Origin: Pezicula radicicola
Taxonomy: Eukaryota > Ascomycota > Leotiomycetes > Helotiales > Dermateaceae
Direction: 5' to 3'
NCBI GenBank assembly: GCA_003008705.1
Contig: PDUO01000040.1
Coordinates: 124,001 to 188,000 of the forward strand
DNA: 64,000 nucleotides
In this document: positions 33,255-45,372 of the stretch, in pieces
Position numbering within the stretch: position 1 is the first letter of the stretch
Layout: the number at the start of each line of letters is the position of its first letter
Translations under genes and position numbers: made by a program
Notes under the pieces: model-generated
The model's input: only the letters and a program-made list of their open reading frames with translations
Told to the model about the DNA's origin: nothing
The model's database searches: none

Positions 33255-36200
33255 TCATCCAAAAACCTTCATAATCCTACAAAACTTACCCGCAATCCCC
33301 CAAACCCTCAACCCCCTCAAAGTCTCCAAAGCAACCTTCTTCAATTCCTCGAAATTTCTCCGATCACATATATTACCCACAGATTCCAAAGAAGCCCTAC
33401 CACCACACACAATCCACTTTTCAAGATGGTGAGAATCTTCAGCTGAGCGACGCCAGGGAAGTTCATCTAACTTGACAGCGGCTCTCTCTGACTCGTTGCC
33501 AGGCCCTATAAGATCCTTTTCTTGCCTTTGGAAAGGGAAGAATTTCGCAAAGGCTAGGAGAAATGCGAAGCCCATGAACGTGCGAATGGTTTCGCAGGGA
33601 GTCCAAATTGTGCATTCGCGGGAAATTCCGACGATTGACGCGGCGTGGCAGACTTGTCGCCGGGATTCGACCGGACTACGAATAAATATGTTGCGTAGGT
33701 GCTCTTTGGCACGAATGAGCCCGTTACTGACCGAGGTACTCTTTTCGCGGCCAGAATTGCGGAAGATGTAGACTACTAGATCCATGGCTTCGTTGCCATT
33801 GTTGAGGTAACAATAATGAGTTCCAAGACATGCGATACTACGCAGACTTCTTAGCAACATGTAGCAGAGAGTTGTGTTCAGTGTTGTGGGTACTTACTTT
33901 AGGTTTACGAGGTCTGAGGTGCATGTTGGATTCGACAAGGAGTCATGCAAGACAGTGAGACTCCTCAGAAGATTGAGACGGGTATCTTGGTAGCTAGCTG
34001 CTAAAGACGGAAATCCAAAAACAGCTGGCGATGATGCTTCTTCAATTTCCCTAAAATCCCAAAGCAATCTTCCGATCGCTTGTGCACAAAGTCTTTTGGC
34101 CCAAGCTGGTACCGTTTCCAAGATCGATTTTTGAGCCATGATTTCTCGCAGCAGAGGATAGAATGGAAGTCCACTCGGAGGACTTTTGCAAAAGGTTACC
34201 ATGGATGCCCAGGAATGCGCCGAATGAGCTTCCCATATGCTTTCAGGGCATGGCAGTCTGGGAGGTAATTCAGAGATATTAAAAGCCCCTCGCTTACTGG
34301 TCAAAGTAGTGAGAGTGCAATCGAATTCGAAGACTGACCAAGCGATCCTTTTCTCCATTTCCTTATCTCTCCACCGTAGCCAGCTATCGTCCAATGCATC
34401 GGGGTCTAGTTTTTTGAGGTTCTGAAATTCGAAGGTGCTAGCTTCTTCATGTTCAGATTCTGACGATAAAGCACCCAGGCCCCTGAGACTTGTGACTAAT
34501 AGTCCCCTGGAGGCATCCGCAATTTCGTATAGTCGCCGATTCCCAGAACCCAGGGAGTAAATTTGGTGAAAGCATGATGCGGTAATGTAGGCCGGATTTC
34601 TAAAGGCGGTGCTGTCTGATTGGCCCTTTTTACATATATAAGTAATGGAGACACAAAGTCCAAGCAGGTGGACATACCATCCAGAATAATGCACGCTGGG
34701 TTATTTCTGCCAGCAAAGCAGAAACTTCTGTTGAGCCTTCAGCTGTGGAATATGTCGCGCCTATACAAGCCATTGCTGCTAGGAGCGCTGTTGGGCACTT
34801 TTCAATCCTCCACGTCGGGATATGAATGACAGGAAGAACAGCATGGAATTCTGCAAAATAGATTTTCATAAATTGCCCCAGGAATGCAACTGCCGGCAAC
34901 GCTTCCAGAGCTGGGCTGTCATTAAAAGACGGGATGAACGGCGCAGAAAGGACCTTGATTAGATCCAAGAGAGTTGTTTTCTCAATAGCCGGTCTCTCGC
35001 CCACTGTTTGTTCTAAGATCTGTCGAAGTGGAGGAAGTTTAATCTTTCTGAACCCCTTATTCGATGTATAGTCAAACGGCCACATTTCATTACCACCCCT
35101 GTCCAATATCCCTGGCCATGTTTCATTTCCTTCTCGTTCTGCGATCCTTGGAAGATTTATTGTTGGCGGATGTTCAGGTGGAAGTAAGCTTCTGGGTACT
35201 GTTGAAAGCGACCTAGTCCTTAGAGTATCCGAATTTACTGTTGCATTTTCAGCTTCCTGAATGGCGCTGGCTGGTGAAAAGCTATTAGAACGCTGGTTAT
35301 CTGGAGGTATAGTTTGCTTGTCGGACATGTCAGTCTCCCAGTCTAGCCAGTCCAACCTCGACGACCGAAAGAAATTTCTATCAAAGGAATCGATGTGTAG
35401 AGATGGATCAATCTGCTGTTGTTGGTCTTCTACGTTCTGGTTTTGTTCAAGGCGCTCATGACTGCCTGAATATGCGAGACAATAGCCCTCTTCATCTAAG
35501 TGGGAGTACTCTCCCGGCAGACTTAGGAATGAGGTCGTGTTACTTATTTCCCAATCTGGTTGAAGACGTCGATCTTCTGACTGGAAGAAGCCCATTTCTT
35601 GGTGACGAAGCGTGTTGTAGTAATTGGAATTACTATTGTGGATATGATGAGCATCGAGATTCTCCATGTGGACTTCACTTGATCTTGGTACACCAGTATC
35701 GGTTTCAGAACAGGTTACTGATACTTCATCATGTTGCGAAAGCGTGACAGCTGTAGCATTCCTGCTTGCTAGGGGGGAGGAGTTAGATGTCGTAGGGTCT
35801 ACTGTATTGTTACTGGAAAGCGCATGTATGTTTGCCGATAGTGCTATATCTGAGTCGTGTCCCTCTGATCGTGATGGGGACATGTCCTCAGCAGTTTTCG
35901 GCACTGTTCGCAATTCAAAAACACACTCTGTTCCCTTGTTGAGACAAGCAGAACAGGGTGCTTGACGAGTGCACCGCAGTTTATATTGGATACACCTTCG
36001 ACAGGACTTCCTGCGGCCGGTTCCACGAGAGGTCTGGGCATCTCCATGAACGCCACGTTTGTGCCGTTGATAAACATCTTTACGAGTAAATCGCTTGTCG
36101 CACAGCTGGCAATGAAAAGACTCTTGGGAATTTCTAGCAATACAAGTCAGACCCTGCCACCTAATGATCCAAGTAGCTTTGATTTCCAAGAGTAGCCGGT

Positions 36201-36315
36201 ATACTCACGCTGAATGAACCAACCGGTGTCGCTGTAGATGAGCTGGGCGAGAGAGTTTTGCACCACATATATCACACGTGTATGCTTGATTATCCTCAAC
36301 ACTGGCACATGACAT
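33255..36315 (-). CDS. C2H2 plus Zn2Cys6 dual zinc-finger transcription factor
   Basis: Exons 36315..36209, 36133..34678, 34625..33898 and 33849..33255, all in phase, give 961 residues. Two C2H2 fingers come first (Cys14, Cys17, His30, His34; then Cys44, Cys47, His60, His65), the first split from the second by intron 1. A Zn2Cys6 cluster follows at residues 80-106 (CRRCIQYKLRC, CSACLNKGTEC). Then comes a Ser/Asn/Gln-rich linker and a fungal_trans-type middle region (residues about 420-760: AFLGQFMKIYFAEFHAVLPV, RNPAYITASCFHQIYSLGSG). The C-terminus (NICDRRNFEELKKVALETL) matches the end of such regulators. It is nuclear and DNA-binding. Its target genes may include the metabolic genes to its right (inference). 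The frame is intact. Confidence 0.9.
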
Positions 36316-36929
36316 GGCTTCTTGATGTTTAATATGAAGAGATCTACGAGTAAGAGATGCGAAGTTGAGGTTGAAGTTACGAAAGAAACCGTCTCCTTAC
36401 TTACTGCTGTGGGCAAAAGTAAACGCGGGGTAAACTGGGCCGGGGTAGCTATCCTTGTTCTTTCCCCAGAATATATAAGCGAGCCCCTATCCTATTCATA
36501 CCTAGCATTCAACCCGCACTCTTTACAAACATTCTTAATCTTTATTCATCCAGCTTGGTGGTATATACAATTCATCAATAAACTGATATAAAGATAGGAG
36601 TTCTGAACCCATTGTACACTACCGTACTTCATGCTGAGGTTGGCGGCTTAGAAGGCATCGGAGTTCCGGTGGGGCCGACTTTTATATACAGACACTAACT
36701 ATATCTTCAACTAATTTGCAATTGAATGATTCGAGATTTCTACACTCAAGAGTACCGTAAGAATTGGGTTATAAGAGATCATTTCGAATGGTTATTTTTT
36801 CAGACATAAGAGATGGATTTGGGTAACTCAGTTGATTTAGGTACTCAGGTAACGCACTTGGTTTGGATAACTCACTTCCCCCAATTAAAATGATCCCTTA
36901 TAAACCAATTCGTACGGTAGGCCCTAGTT
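36316..36929. other. Intergenic with 18-bp repeat units
   Basis: The regulator promoter. About 36822-36885 contains GGGTAACTCAGTTGATTTAG and related copies (GGTAACGCACTTGGTTTG, GATAACTCACTT), the same family as at 50.74-50.87 kb. Confidence 0.55.
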
Positions 36930-38812
36930 TTACTCTTCCAAAGTAAGTGTTCCAGTCTTGGTGATGAGATACTCAGAAACAGCGACATCCTTGCCAGACT
37001 CCTTCCCAAATCCGGAGTCCTTCATCCCGCCAAATGGCGATTCTGCAGCAGATGCGTTCCCCGTGTTCATTCCAATCATTCCAGCTTCCAAATTCTCAAG
37101 TAAACGCCATGTTCGGTCGACATTTTTCGTGAAGAAATAAGAAGATAATCCCATCTAAAAGCTATTAGTTTCGGAAGCAGGCGACCGAGAAATCAATAAG
37201 AGCCAAGAAGAGTTTACGTACACTCGTATTGTTTGCAGCAGCCACGGCCTCAGCCTCTGTGTCGAATGGAAAAATTGCCAAGAGTGGTCCAAAAGTCTCC
37301 TCTTTGCTGACGAGCATTTGGTGTCCAGCATCTTTGATGATTGTAGGCTCAAAATAATAGCCCCCAGACTTGGCGATTCTGTTTCCTCCTGTAAGTATAC
37401 TTGCCCCATGCTTCTTTGCATCTTCAATTTGGCTTGTCACTTTTTCAAGCCCAGCTGGCGTGGTCACAGGACCCATGGTTGTGTCCTTTTCCATTCCGTG
37501 GCCAACTCGAAGAGTTTTCGTCCGTTCGACAAGAAGTTCGGCAAACTTGTTGTAAACTCCCTTTTGTACATAGATACGGTTGGCCGTTATGCATGCCTGG
37601 CCGGCGTGTCGAAACTCTAGAGCCATCAAAGCTAGGGAATTGGGTATTGGTCACTGTGCTAAATAATTTGCGTATACAGGAGGAAAGTGAGTATTGCTTA
37701 CCATCACAGGCCTGTTCCAAATTTGCATCATCAAAAATGAGAAACGGACAATTGCCTCCAAGCTCTAATGTGAGCTTCTTCAACCCATCTGAACAATGCT
37801 TAGCAATGAGCTTCCCAACTCGAGTCTGTAAAATATTGTTAGTCTTAGCATAAACATTTTTGAATCAATGCGTTGCTTACTGAGCCTGTAAAGGTTACTT
37901 TTTTGATCAAAGGGTGTCTACACAATGCTTCGCTGAGTGTTGGTGTATTTTCCAGAGTCGTAGGTAAAACAGTAAAAATTCCTTTCTCGCAGCCTGCCTT
38001 CTCAGCTAGGTATGCGAGACTTAACGCTGTCAACGGTGTCTCTGGTGACGGCTTTACTATCATTGTGCAACCAGCAGCCAACGCTGCGCTTGCTTTTCTG
38101 AGCACCATACTAAGCAGTAGTTAGCAAAGTTCAAAAAATATTTAGAACTTGAAAGGGACTCTGGGATTCAAAACATACGCAACAGGGAAATTCCAAGGAA
38201 CCAACGCAGCTGCAACACCAATGGGCTGTTTGATAGTGATAATCCGCCTCCCAGGAGTCGAAGCAGTGAATACTGTCCCTTGAATTCTCTCAGCTTCCCC
38301 AGAAAACCATCGGGTGAAGCTTGCGGCGTATTCAATCTCCCCATGAGCCTCAGCTAATGGTTTGCCTGTTTCGTATACAAGAATCTTTGCCAAATCATCT
38401 TTATTCTCTCGAATCAAGGAATCCCACTTCGATAATAGGTCAGCGCGGGTTCTAGGGTTGACTTGTCGATATCTCAGAAAGGCTTTGTGAGAAGTTTGAA
38501 CTGCATCTTCAACGTCTTCTGCTGTCATGTCTGTACATGTTGCCCATTTCTGGCCGGATCCAGGATCTAGCTTCGCTGTCAGTGATTGTTCCTATGGAGA
38601 TTGAAGGTACCAAGCCATAGATGTCGAATCGCTTCCCTGATTTCGATTCAGTCCATTGTCCATTAACATAAGCTTTGTCTTTGAAGAGTTCTGGATTTTT
38701 CAATCCGAGCTATGGATCTAGTCAGCGCTGTTGCACCTATGATTTCTGACTTAAGCGAGGCCTTGGTCCGATAGGTCTTACTTACATTGACTGGACTAGA
38801 AATATCACACAT
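36930..38812 (-). CDS. NAD(P)+ succinate-semialdehyde dehydrogenase-type ALDH
   Basis: Seven exons: 38812..38786, 38709..38616, 38566..38179, 38109..37881, 37825..37702, 37631..37222, 37154..36930; 498 residues, the usual size. It oxidises an aldehyde to the acid, in the SSADH group converting succinate semialdehyde to succinate in the GABA shunt. Visible motifs are PWNFPVAMVLRK, FTGSTRVGKLI (Rossmann glycines), the catalytic base Glu267 in LELGGN, and nucleophile Cys301 in GQACITANR. The C-terminal [13 protein letters not shown] is SSADH-like. Intron 2 is odd: keeping the family sequence [17 protein letters not shown] requires a GC donor (GCTTGG); a GT donor six bases away gives a 40-nt intron and two extra residues. 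Other exons use plain GT-AG. No mitochondrial leader is evident. A semialdehyde from another pathway could be the real substrate. Confidence 0.92.
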
Positions 38813-39351
38813 GATTATATTCGTTTCTCCGAAATGGTCGAAGATTTTGGAGTTCTCAAAGTTGACTGAGAAATTTAGACCCTCAGTCTCTACTGTATAT
38901 ATTGTGATTTGTGTGATTAGTCATAATTCATGAAGCTGCTTTGAACCCCACAGGACTTTCCGATGACAAACAAACAGCTGGAGCATCAGTCAGGGCATAC
39001 TATCGGGGCTGAACTCACCCCACAAGTTGAAATATATGGGTGAAGTAGTGTGGGGTGTGGAACGTTTTCAGCAATTCCGGACATTGACGCTTTCCAGAAC
39101 AGTGGGCCTTGTTCTTGATTTCAACACCTCAGCGATTATGGAAATCTGTTGACTTGGATTTGTGCAATCCGGGATATTAAAATACTTACAAGAATGTCCA
39201 TATTCGTAAGGCAAGGTAAGTTTTTGTGATCATTTAACTGAATTATTTGTGCTATGGCTATCTGTCTACTTACATGCAATAACTTGTCTGGTGGGATAAA
39301 TTTGAATACCAAAAGTAGAGCGCTATATTGACAAAGAAGAAGACAGTGTAT
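38813..39351. other. Intergenic, nothing recognised
   Basis: The ALDH promoter region and 3' side of the isopropylmalate dehydrogenase gene. No frame or repeat stands out. Confidence 0.4.
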
Positions 39352-40476
39352 TTATTGTTTTTGTAAAATTTCTGTCAAATTCCGTCTAATTTCATTCCCC
39401 ATATCCTTTGTAGATGCAGAGCCACGCATGTCCTTAGTTCTCAGTCCCGCAGCCATCGTAGCATTGACTGCTGCTTCAATTGCTTTTGCCTCTTCTTCCA
39501 TCCCAAAACTATAACGAAGCATTAAAGCTGCACTCAAAATGGCTCCTATAGGATTTGCAATGCCCAGGCCAGCAATATCTGGAGCAGATCCATGAACAGG
39601 CTCATAGAAACCCTTTACTGGCTTGTCTCCCCATTTATTGGCTGGAATATCTGCAAGGCATGCGGATGGAAGAACACCTAAAGTACCTGGAATAACACCA
39701 GCCAAATCAGACAGCAAGTCTCCGAAAGTGTTATCGGCGAGCACAACTCCGTTGAAAGCAGTAGGATGCATCATCATCAACGTCGTTGCACTGTCAGCTA
39801 GCTGATGCTGGATCTCAACTCCAGGAAACTCTTTCTCAATGGTCTCTTGCACCACACGTCGCCAAAGACGAGAAGAAGCCAGAACATTGGCCTTGTCGCA
39901 ACTGATTACACGAGGAATTGGCGAAGCTGGTGAAAGTGCGAGATGTGCTGCCATGCGAGCAATACGCTCGATTTCAGAACGTTTGTATGACCACAAGTCT
40001 GAAGCATAATCTGGCTCTTCAACTTTAGGTCCATAAAAAGCACCACCACAATTCTCTCTGAGAACGATGAATTTGCTTCCCTTGACAAGCTCCTCTTTGA
40101 TAGGACTTCCACCGCCAGGAAAGTACTCGCAAGGTCTCATGTTGGCATAAACATCAGTCACTTCTCGTAAACGAAGTGTTGCTCCTTCTGGTCCTTCAAA
40201 CCCGCGTCGCTTTCCGTCCCATTTTGGCCCTCCTACTGCTCCCATCAGGATAGCATCACAATTTCTACCTTCCTCCAAGACTTCTTCAGTAACTGAGACT
40301 CCATGTGCATCTATTGAGCAACCTCCAAAGAGCCTTGGCACCAATTTGAAGGTCGCTCTTGCGTTTGGCAGTGTCGACAAGAGATCAAGAATAGCAGTTG
40401 CTTCGTCGGTTACTTCTGGCCCAATACCATCACCTCCGATTACAAGGATAGTGAACTCTGGAACTTTGACAGTCAT
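39352..40476 (-). CDS. 3-isopropylmalate dehydrogenase
   Basis: One exon, 374 residues, full family length. It oxidises and decarboxylates 3-isopropylmalate with NAD+ in leucine synthesis. Motifs: GGDGIGPEVTDEA at the start, MGAVGGPKWDG, RENCGGAFYG (substrate loop with the catalytic Tyr), SCDKANVLASSRLWR (catalytic Lys), ADNTFGDLLSDLAGVIPG (metal-binding Asp) and GFYEPVHGSAPDIAGLGIANP (NAD binding). RENCGGAFYG and SDLAGVIPG fit the second type of fungal LEU2 better than the SDEAS form, so this may be a paralogue rather than the main leucine enzyme (from memory of family variants). It is likely cytosolic. It sits among carbohydrate-type genes, and a related beta-decarboxylating role cannot be excluded. 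Confidence 0.92.
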   Translation of the reverse strand: MTVKVPEFTILVIGGDGIGPEVTDEATAILDLLSTLPNARATFKLVPRLFGGCSIDAHGVSVTEEVLEEGRNCDAILMGAVGGPKWDGKRRGFEGPEGATLRLREVTDVYANMRPCEYFPGGGSPIKEELVKGSKFIVLRENCGGAFYGPKVEEPDYASDLWSYKRSEIERIARMAAHLALSPASPIPRVISCDKANVLASSRLWRRVVQETIEKEFPGVEIQHQLADSATTLMMMHPTAFNGVVLADNTFGDLLSDLAGVIPGTLGVLPSACLADIPANKWGDKPVKGFYEPVHGSAPDIAGLGIANPIGAILSAALMLRYSFGMEEEAKAIEAAVNATMAAGLRTKDMRGSASTKDMGNEIRRNLTEILQKQ

Positions 40477-41320
40477 TTTGTACAGTTGCGTTATTGATTT
40501 TTTGAACTTGGGTTTGGAATTGAGCTTTGCTTTGATGGAATGGAAGGGGGGAGTTCGTTGCTTAGGGCTAGACTATGAATGAGTGCTTTTGTATGAGTTG
40601 TATGAGTTGCCCTGGCATTTAGAATCGAGGTAATCCACATCCGAGGCGGAAGACGCAATGGAGATGGGTATGATTGCGGGGAAGCTATGGTTGCGGGAAC
40701 GGAACAAACTGCCCGGAGAAAGAGTGGTGTAGAGTCGGAGTTGGTAGTGGGGTAAGAGACAAGGGTTAGTGGGGAAGTCCGGTGAGACTTCAACAGTAAC
40801 GCCTTATTTCCATCACCAACACGATGAATCCGGTTTTACGCTTACGGTCTACTCTTAATAGCCGTCACGGTAACTAGAGAAAATTAATCTGATAATATGT
40901 GCAGGACCACTTTAATTAACTAGTTACTTGTTGGAGTTTTTGAATACTAAGCGAGGTAGGGATTCTTCAGTCCTACACTGACGAGTTTAAAATTTGCTTA
41001 GTTTATGAATGTGTTCTTATACTACGAATTAACTTATTTTAGGTATTGCAGTTAGGAATTGTCTTATTTCTAACTAGACTTTTGCCTAGGATTTGAGGTT
41101 GAGTCTTCCTTTTCTTTCTCATAGACAGCACCAGGTTATTTCACATTCACCTTGATCACAACCAAGAGAAAAAGTGGAAGGGTAAGAGAAGCGAAAATTC
41201 TAAAATACAGAAACAAAAACACAACGAAGTTTTCTTTTTTTATGTCCAATTGACTCAAAATCATATTTGCAACACTGTTCGTCCGCCCAAGCAATTTCTA
41301 TGCCGATTCTCACCATTTAC
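40477..41320. other. Intergenic, nothing recognised
   Basis: Promoter of the isopropylmalate dehydrogenase gene. A TAAGCGAGGTAGGG word lies near 40950. No gene was seen. Confidence 0.4.
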
Positions 41321-41788
41321 CTAACAGTCCGGACAATCTCCGCAGTTTTCATGACCGCACTTACAAATGGGATCTCTGTTGCTGTTTCTTTTCAGGCATG
41401 TGCACTATATTCAGTTAGCATGTTCCGACAAACAAGTTAAAGTCTAGCATACACATTACCATCTCGGGTCTCTCTCGATGCTAGAGCTGGACCTGTTATG
41501 CTGTTCGTAACCTAGCTCATATCCAAAGGGTCGCAGTTTGTTGTCATTAGCCTCCTCTCTCCATTCTAATTCTGTATTTCCTCGACGTGTAGTGATTGTA
41601 GTTGTGTGTGTGTTGGGGTTTCGATTATTATTCGTAGTTGAGGTTGTTCCTTGGTTGTTTCCGTTCTGTTGGCGATGCCTGTCCCTTGTCGCACCTGCTG
41701 CTGTTTCCTCCAAGGACCAGTTGTTCAAACTAGCTACAAATTCTTCACTGACTTCAGCCTTCGTGGAAGTGTGTCTTGATGATGTCAT
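41321..41788 (-). CDS. Small Asn/Thr-rich protein with possible Cys-rich tail
   Basis: The first exon, 41788..41460, encodes 109 codons: a Ser/Thr/Asn-rich body with NTHTTTITTRRGN and a C-terminal LRPFGYELGYEQH segment. Unspliced it ends two codons later. Removing a GTAATG...AAACAG intron (41459-41382) in phase extends it to 129 residues ending RDPRC, NRDPICKCGHENCGDCPDC, a tight cluster of six cysteines before the stop. A nearer acceptor (ATATAG, next to a GCTAACTG branch site) would instead give a short CAHA end. The Cys-rich option is attractive but unproven. No signal peptide. The family is not recognised. Confidence 0.4.
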
Positions 41789-42655
41789 ACTGTTGTTGAA
41801 GTTGGTATTTTTGTTTGATTTACAATAGAAAAAATCGAAGAGGAATTGAGAGCATATATACTTATCTACCTATTTTTGTTTTACGTTGAACACTACTCAA
41901 AACTGTATTGTCCCGGTAGTTAGAATCATAAAGAAGTATTGCGGCTTTGTTGGACGATGTCAATCGAAGGTTCCTAACAAAGATGGTTATACGGATACGT
42001 TCAAACAAGCACACTGTACTCGAAGACTGTCTCATCGCCATGTTCCTGAATCAAACCAATGGGATTGTTTCGTTGAGGAGGTTTTAGCTTAGGGTAGAAG
42101 ATTATATAATCTGTGTCTGAGCGAATAAAGAATCATAGATATTGATTACAGCATCCTACGGATTGTGTCAGTCACGTTGTATTAAGTTTCAAAGTATTTG
42201 CTATATTTCAAGTCACAATACGTAGCTTAGGTACTCAGAAGTAACTCGCTTAGCCTTGTTTACTTTCTTTGACCTGGCAACTCACTTGACTTAAGTTTTC
42301 GTACTATTTCGCGGTAGTTACTCGTACTGAGGATGAATAAACGTTAAATTAACGTGGCTTGACACCGAATAATTAGCATTTATTCATCCCTAGTACGAGT
42401 ATACAGTACTAGCCCAAGTAATTCATCAAATTGACGGCCCAGCTCCCTCTTTAAAAAGAAAAGCAATTTGCATATGGTGTTCTCGTTGCTCGATCCCACC
42501 ACCTTAAAGCCTTTGCGGCCTTTCATGTGAGATTCATAGAACCCCGGTTTTGATTTAGAGCTTGATCTGGTTGGTGGCATGGATAATATTGTCTTTTATG
42601 TTTGTAAACAAACCTCAAAGCCCAGTTCCTTCCAAGACTGTCTCCAAGTATACCA
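41789..42655. other. Intergenic with repeat units
   Basis: About 42225-42300 carries degenerate 18-bp family units (AAGTAACTCGCTTAG, GGCAACTCACTTGACTTA). A 66-codon minus-strand ATG frame ending at 42380 (MPPTRSSSKSKPGFYESHMK) has no recognisable homology and is not called. Confidence 0.45.
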
Positions 42656-44610
42656 CTACCCTTCAATTTCATGACTATACGCCATCGGCTCGGTAGTTCC
42701 TCCACTCACTTTTTCCTTCGCAATCTCAAACTCTCTCTCCGCTCTCCAAGAAAAATTACTTTCACCAGCGAAAAGCAAATCGAGATCTTCCAGATGGCGG
42801 TTGGCCGTTTCTAAAATTTGACTCATGTTAGCACTAGAGAAAACAATAACACTATAACCGCACTAAAGGAAATTAAGTGGGCAAGGTTGGTCCTTACCAA
42901 TGTAAAAGAGATAAATAGGAACAAGCATCCCGAAATTTATCAAAGCAAAGAGAATGAAGACCCAAAAACCGATAGCCTTGATGAGATAGGGGATGATCTC
43001 GTTAACAGTACCACCCGCGAGAGAGAAAGCGATCGTAGCAAAAGCAACCCCTTTTGCACGACTTGCGAGTGGGAAAATTTCAGTCGGGTATACCCAGCTA
43101 GTACCGAACAATTAGCTATATATGCACTTTGTAGCGACCGTGAACATACCAAACGGTTAACCAGGTAGCACCATATGTAAAAGTATACATATACAGTATA
43201 GCAGCAACACCAGCACCCATCCCGCTTGCTTTTGCTGGATTTGAGACGGCGTTGACCTCGACCATTTTCGCCAGAATGCCACCAATGATCAAGAGCACTC
43301 CCATAACAGTACAACCGATTAACATGAGCTTTCTTCGACCTAACCGGTCAATAAGGTATATGGATAACGCCAGGCTTGCGGTATAAGTAATCAGGTTTCC
43401 ACCAGCAAGAAGATTCGGCTTTTCACCTCCATATCCTGACAGACTAAACATCTCTGGTGCATATGATGTGATAAAATCGATTCCGGTAAACTTTTGCATC
43501 ACTTGAACTCCAGCACCGAGGAGAATACGTCGACGTGTATGTAATCGGTCTTTGGTGAACAGCATGCTAGTGAAGGTTCGGCTCGTCGAAGTTGCTTCGA
43601 GTCGAATTGCTTCATGAATCTCTTCCATTTCTTGGTCAATCAGATGAGGCTGTGGATCGATACAGGCTCTCTCCATAACATTTCGAGCCTCGTCTACTCT
43701 CCCTGTCTTTGCAAGATGCCTCGGGGACTCAAGATAGAAAGGGACAGCAACCAGGAGAAATAGAAGAAACAGAATCTGAAAAGCAAGTGGGAAGCGCCAT
43801 GAAAAGGCTAGGCTCTGGGTTTGGAGACATCCGTATTCGATCCAATATACCCTGGAAACGCGTCAGTGTTTGGAAACTTCGCTTCGATTGATAGGTAATA
43901 CATACGCACAGATACCACCAACAGCAAGAGTAAATTGAACAGCAACAAATGCTCCTCTCAAATTGGCGTCTGCCAGCTCAGAAGTCCAAATAGGAACTAC
44001 GGCGTTGAGGCGTCCACAGCCAACACCACCAATAATGCGAGCCATCGCCATCCAGGCGAAGTTTTCTGCAGAACATTGTAAGGCTGCCCCTACGATAGCC
44101 CAAAGACATCCAACCTCTATTGTCTTCAGTCGACCAATTTTGTCTGCATAAACACCAACCAATATTGCGCCTGTAGATCTTAGCTAATGGCACCTTTCAA
44201 TTACCTGTACATCCAGTTGCGTACCAATGCCAAAACCCAAGAACCATAAACTCACAAGTCCACCAACTGCTGCTGCATCACGTTCTGTTCCAGAATTCAA
44301 GCCCATATGGACCAGGTAGTCGGGATTGGTATTGACTAAAGCCATAATGCCTGCATCGTACCCAAAGAAGAGTATGGCACATCCTGCAAGAGCAAGGATT
44401 GCATACATCATCGGTCTACCTCTCAGTTTGAGACTGCGAGACGGAGAGTAACCACCTGGGATGTATGTCGCCCATATTGGCTCAGCTATCAAACTTGTCA
44501 TTATTTCTGGACTTCAAATTTTGAAACAGAGACTCACGCTCGTATATATTCAGACTATCGATTCCCTCTGCCCTCTCTACATGCTCGGCGTTCTTCTTTG
44601 AGTTTTCCAT
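42656..44610 (-). CDS. MFS sugar transporter
   Basis: Six exons, 44610..44538, 44485..44225, 44170..43906, 43851..43150, 43097..42898 and 42810..42656, join in phase to 551 residues, normal for the hexose/pentose family (PF00083). The fold is 12 membrane helices in the plasma membrane driving proton-linked sugar uptake. Signatures: GFGIGAILVGVYADKIGRLKT (D-R/K-x-G-R loop, formed by splicing), ARIIGGVGCGRLNAVVPIWT with SELADANLRG, the PESPR-like FYLESPRH before the central loop, QKFTGIDFITSYAPEMF (sugar-binding helix 7), YLIDRLGRRKLML, and VYPTEIFPLASRAKG. The long cytosolic C-terminus is hydrophilic. Sugar specificity cannot be read. Neighbours (SDR, lactonase, ALDH) suggest uptake of a sugar that is then oxidised. 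Confidence 0.93.
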
Positions 44611-45372
44611 TTTGCGTTCACCCCAATTATAAATATCAGCAACAAATCACTGTCAATTGATAGATAAAGGGTCTAGAGTATTGTGTACCTTTATGCCAAA
44701 GTTTTTCGCTTTCCATTCTGTGGGGAAGCGCCGGAGTGGCCCCACTAAGAGGTAATTGCGGAGGTTAGACACGATGTACTTCAACAGGAGATGCGGGGAT
44801 CGTGGGGATTCCGAAATTGGTAACCCGCTTTAAACCAGGTTTAATGGAGCGTCAGTCTCTTTTGATATGCCGAGATTTTCTTAGCGGACTTACCAATCTG
44901 GTTCCGTCTTTGGGTATGTCACAAAATGAGCTAGGTGGAGTGTGTTGCTTAGCGAAGGAGGTGTGAGATACATATTTAGTCCAGGAGATCGCAGGTGAAA
45001 AGTTCATATGCCACATAGGAACTTATTTTGAATCCCACGACCTATGGATCCCTCAAATCTTGAGTGTTTTTAATATGAGATCGAGGACTTTTTGCAAAAC
45101 TACGTTGGTTGTGATAGGTGTAAAAGGCACTTCTCTAATATTTGAAGTTTAAGATGGGGTGCAAATCTAAGTTCTATTTGACTGAAGAACTGTCTCGTTA
45201 TATTTTTGGATATCTTTCTCCTAATTAATGTGTTGTAAATGATGTCTGAAGAGGCTAGACGTTATGCATTTTTCGGTAGTGAAACAGAAAGTCGTTGAGA
45301 TACGGAGTTATCATTGAACCATCTCTAGGCAATAGTTTATTCTGAGTAATTCTACCTCTGATTAAGTCAAAA
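44611..45372. other. Intergenic, nothing recognised
   Basis: The transporter promoter and the 3' side of the SDR gene. No coding frame or strong repeat was seen. Confidence 0.4.

Noticed and set aside
42380..42580. 66-codon minus-strand ORF downstream of the MFS transporter
   Set aside because: No recognised motif; it probably arises by chance in the transporter 3' region.
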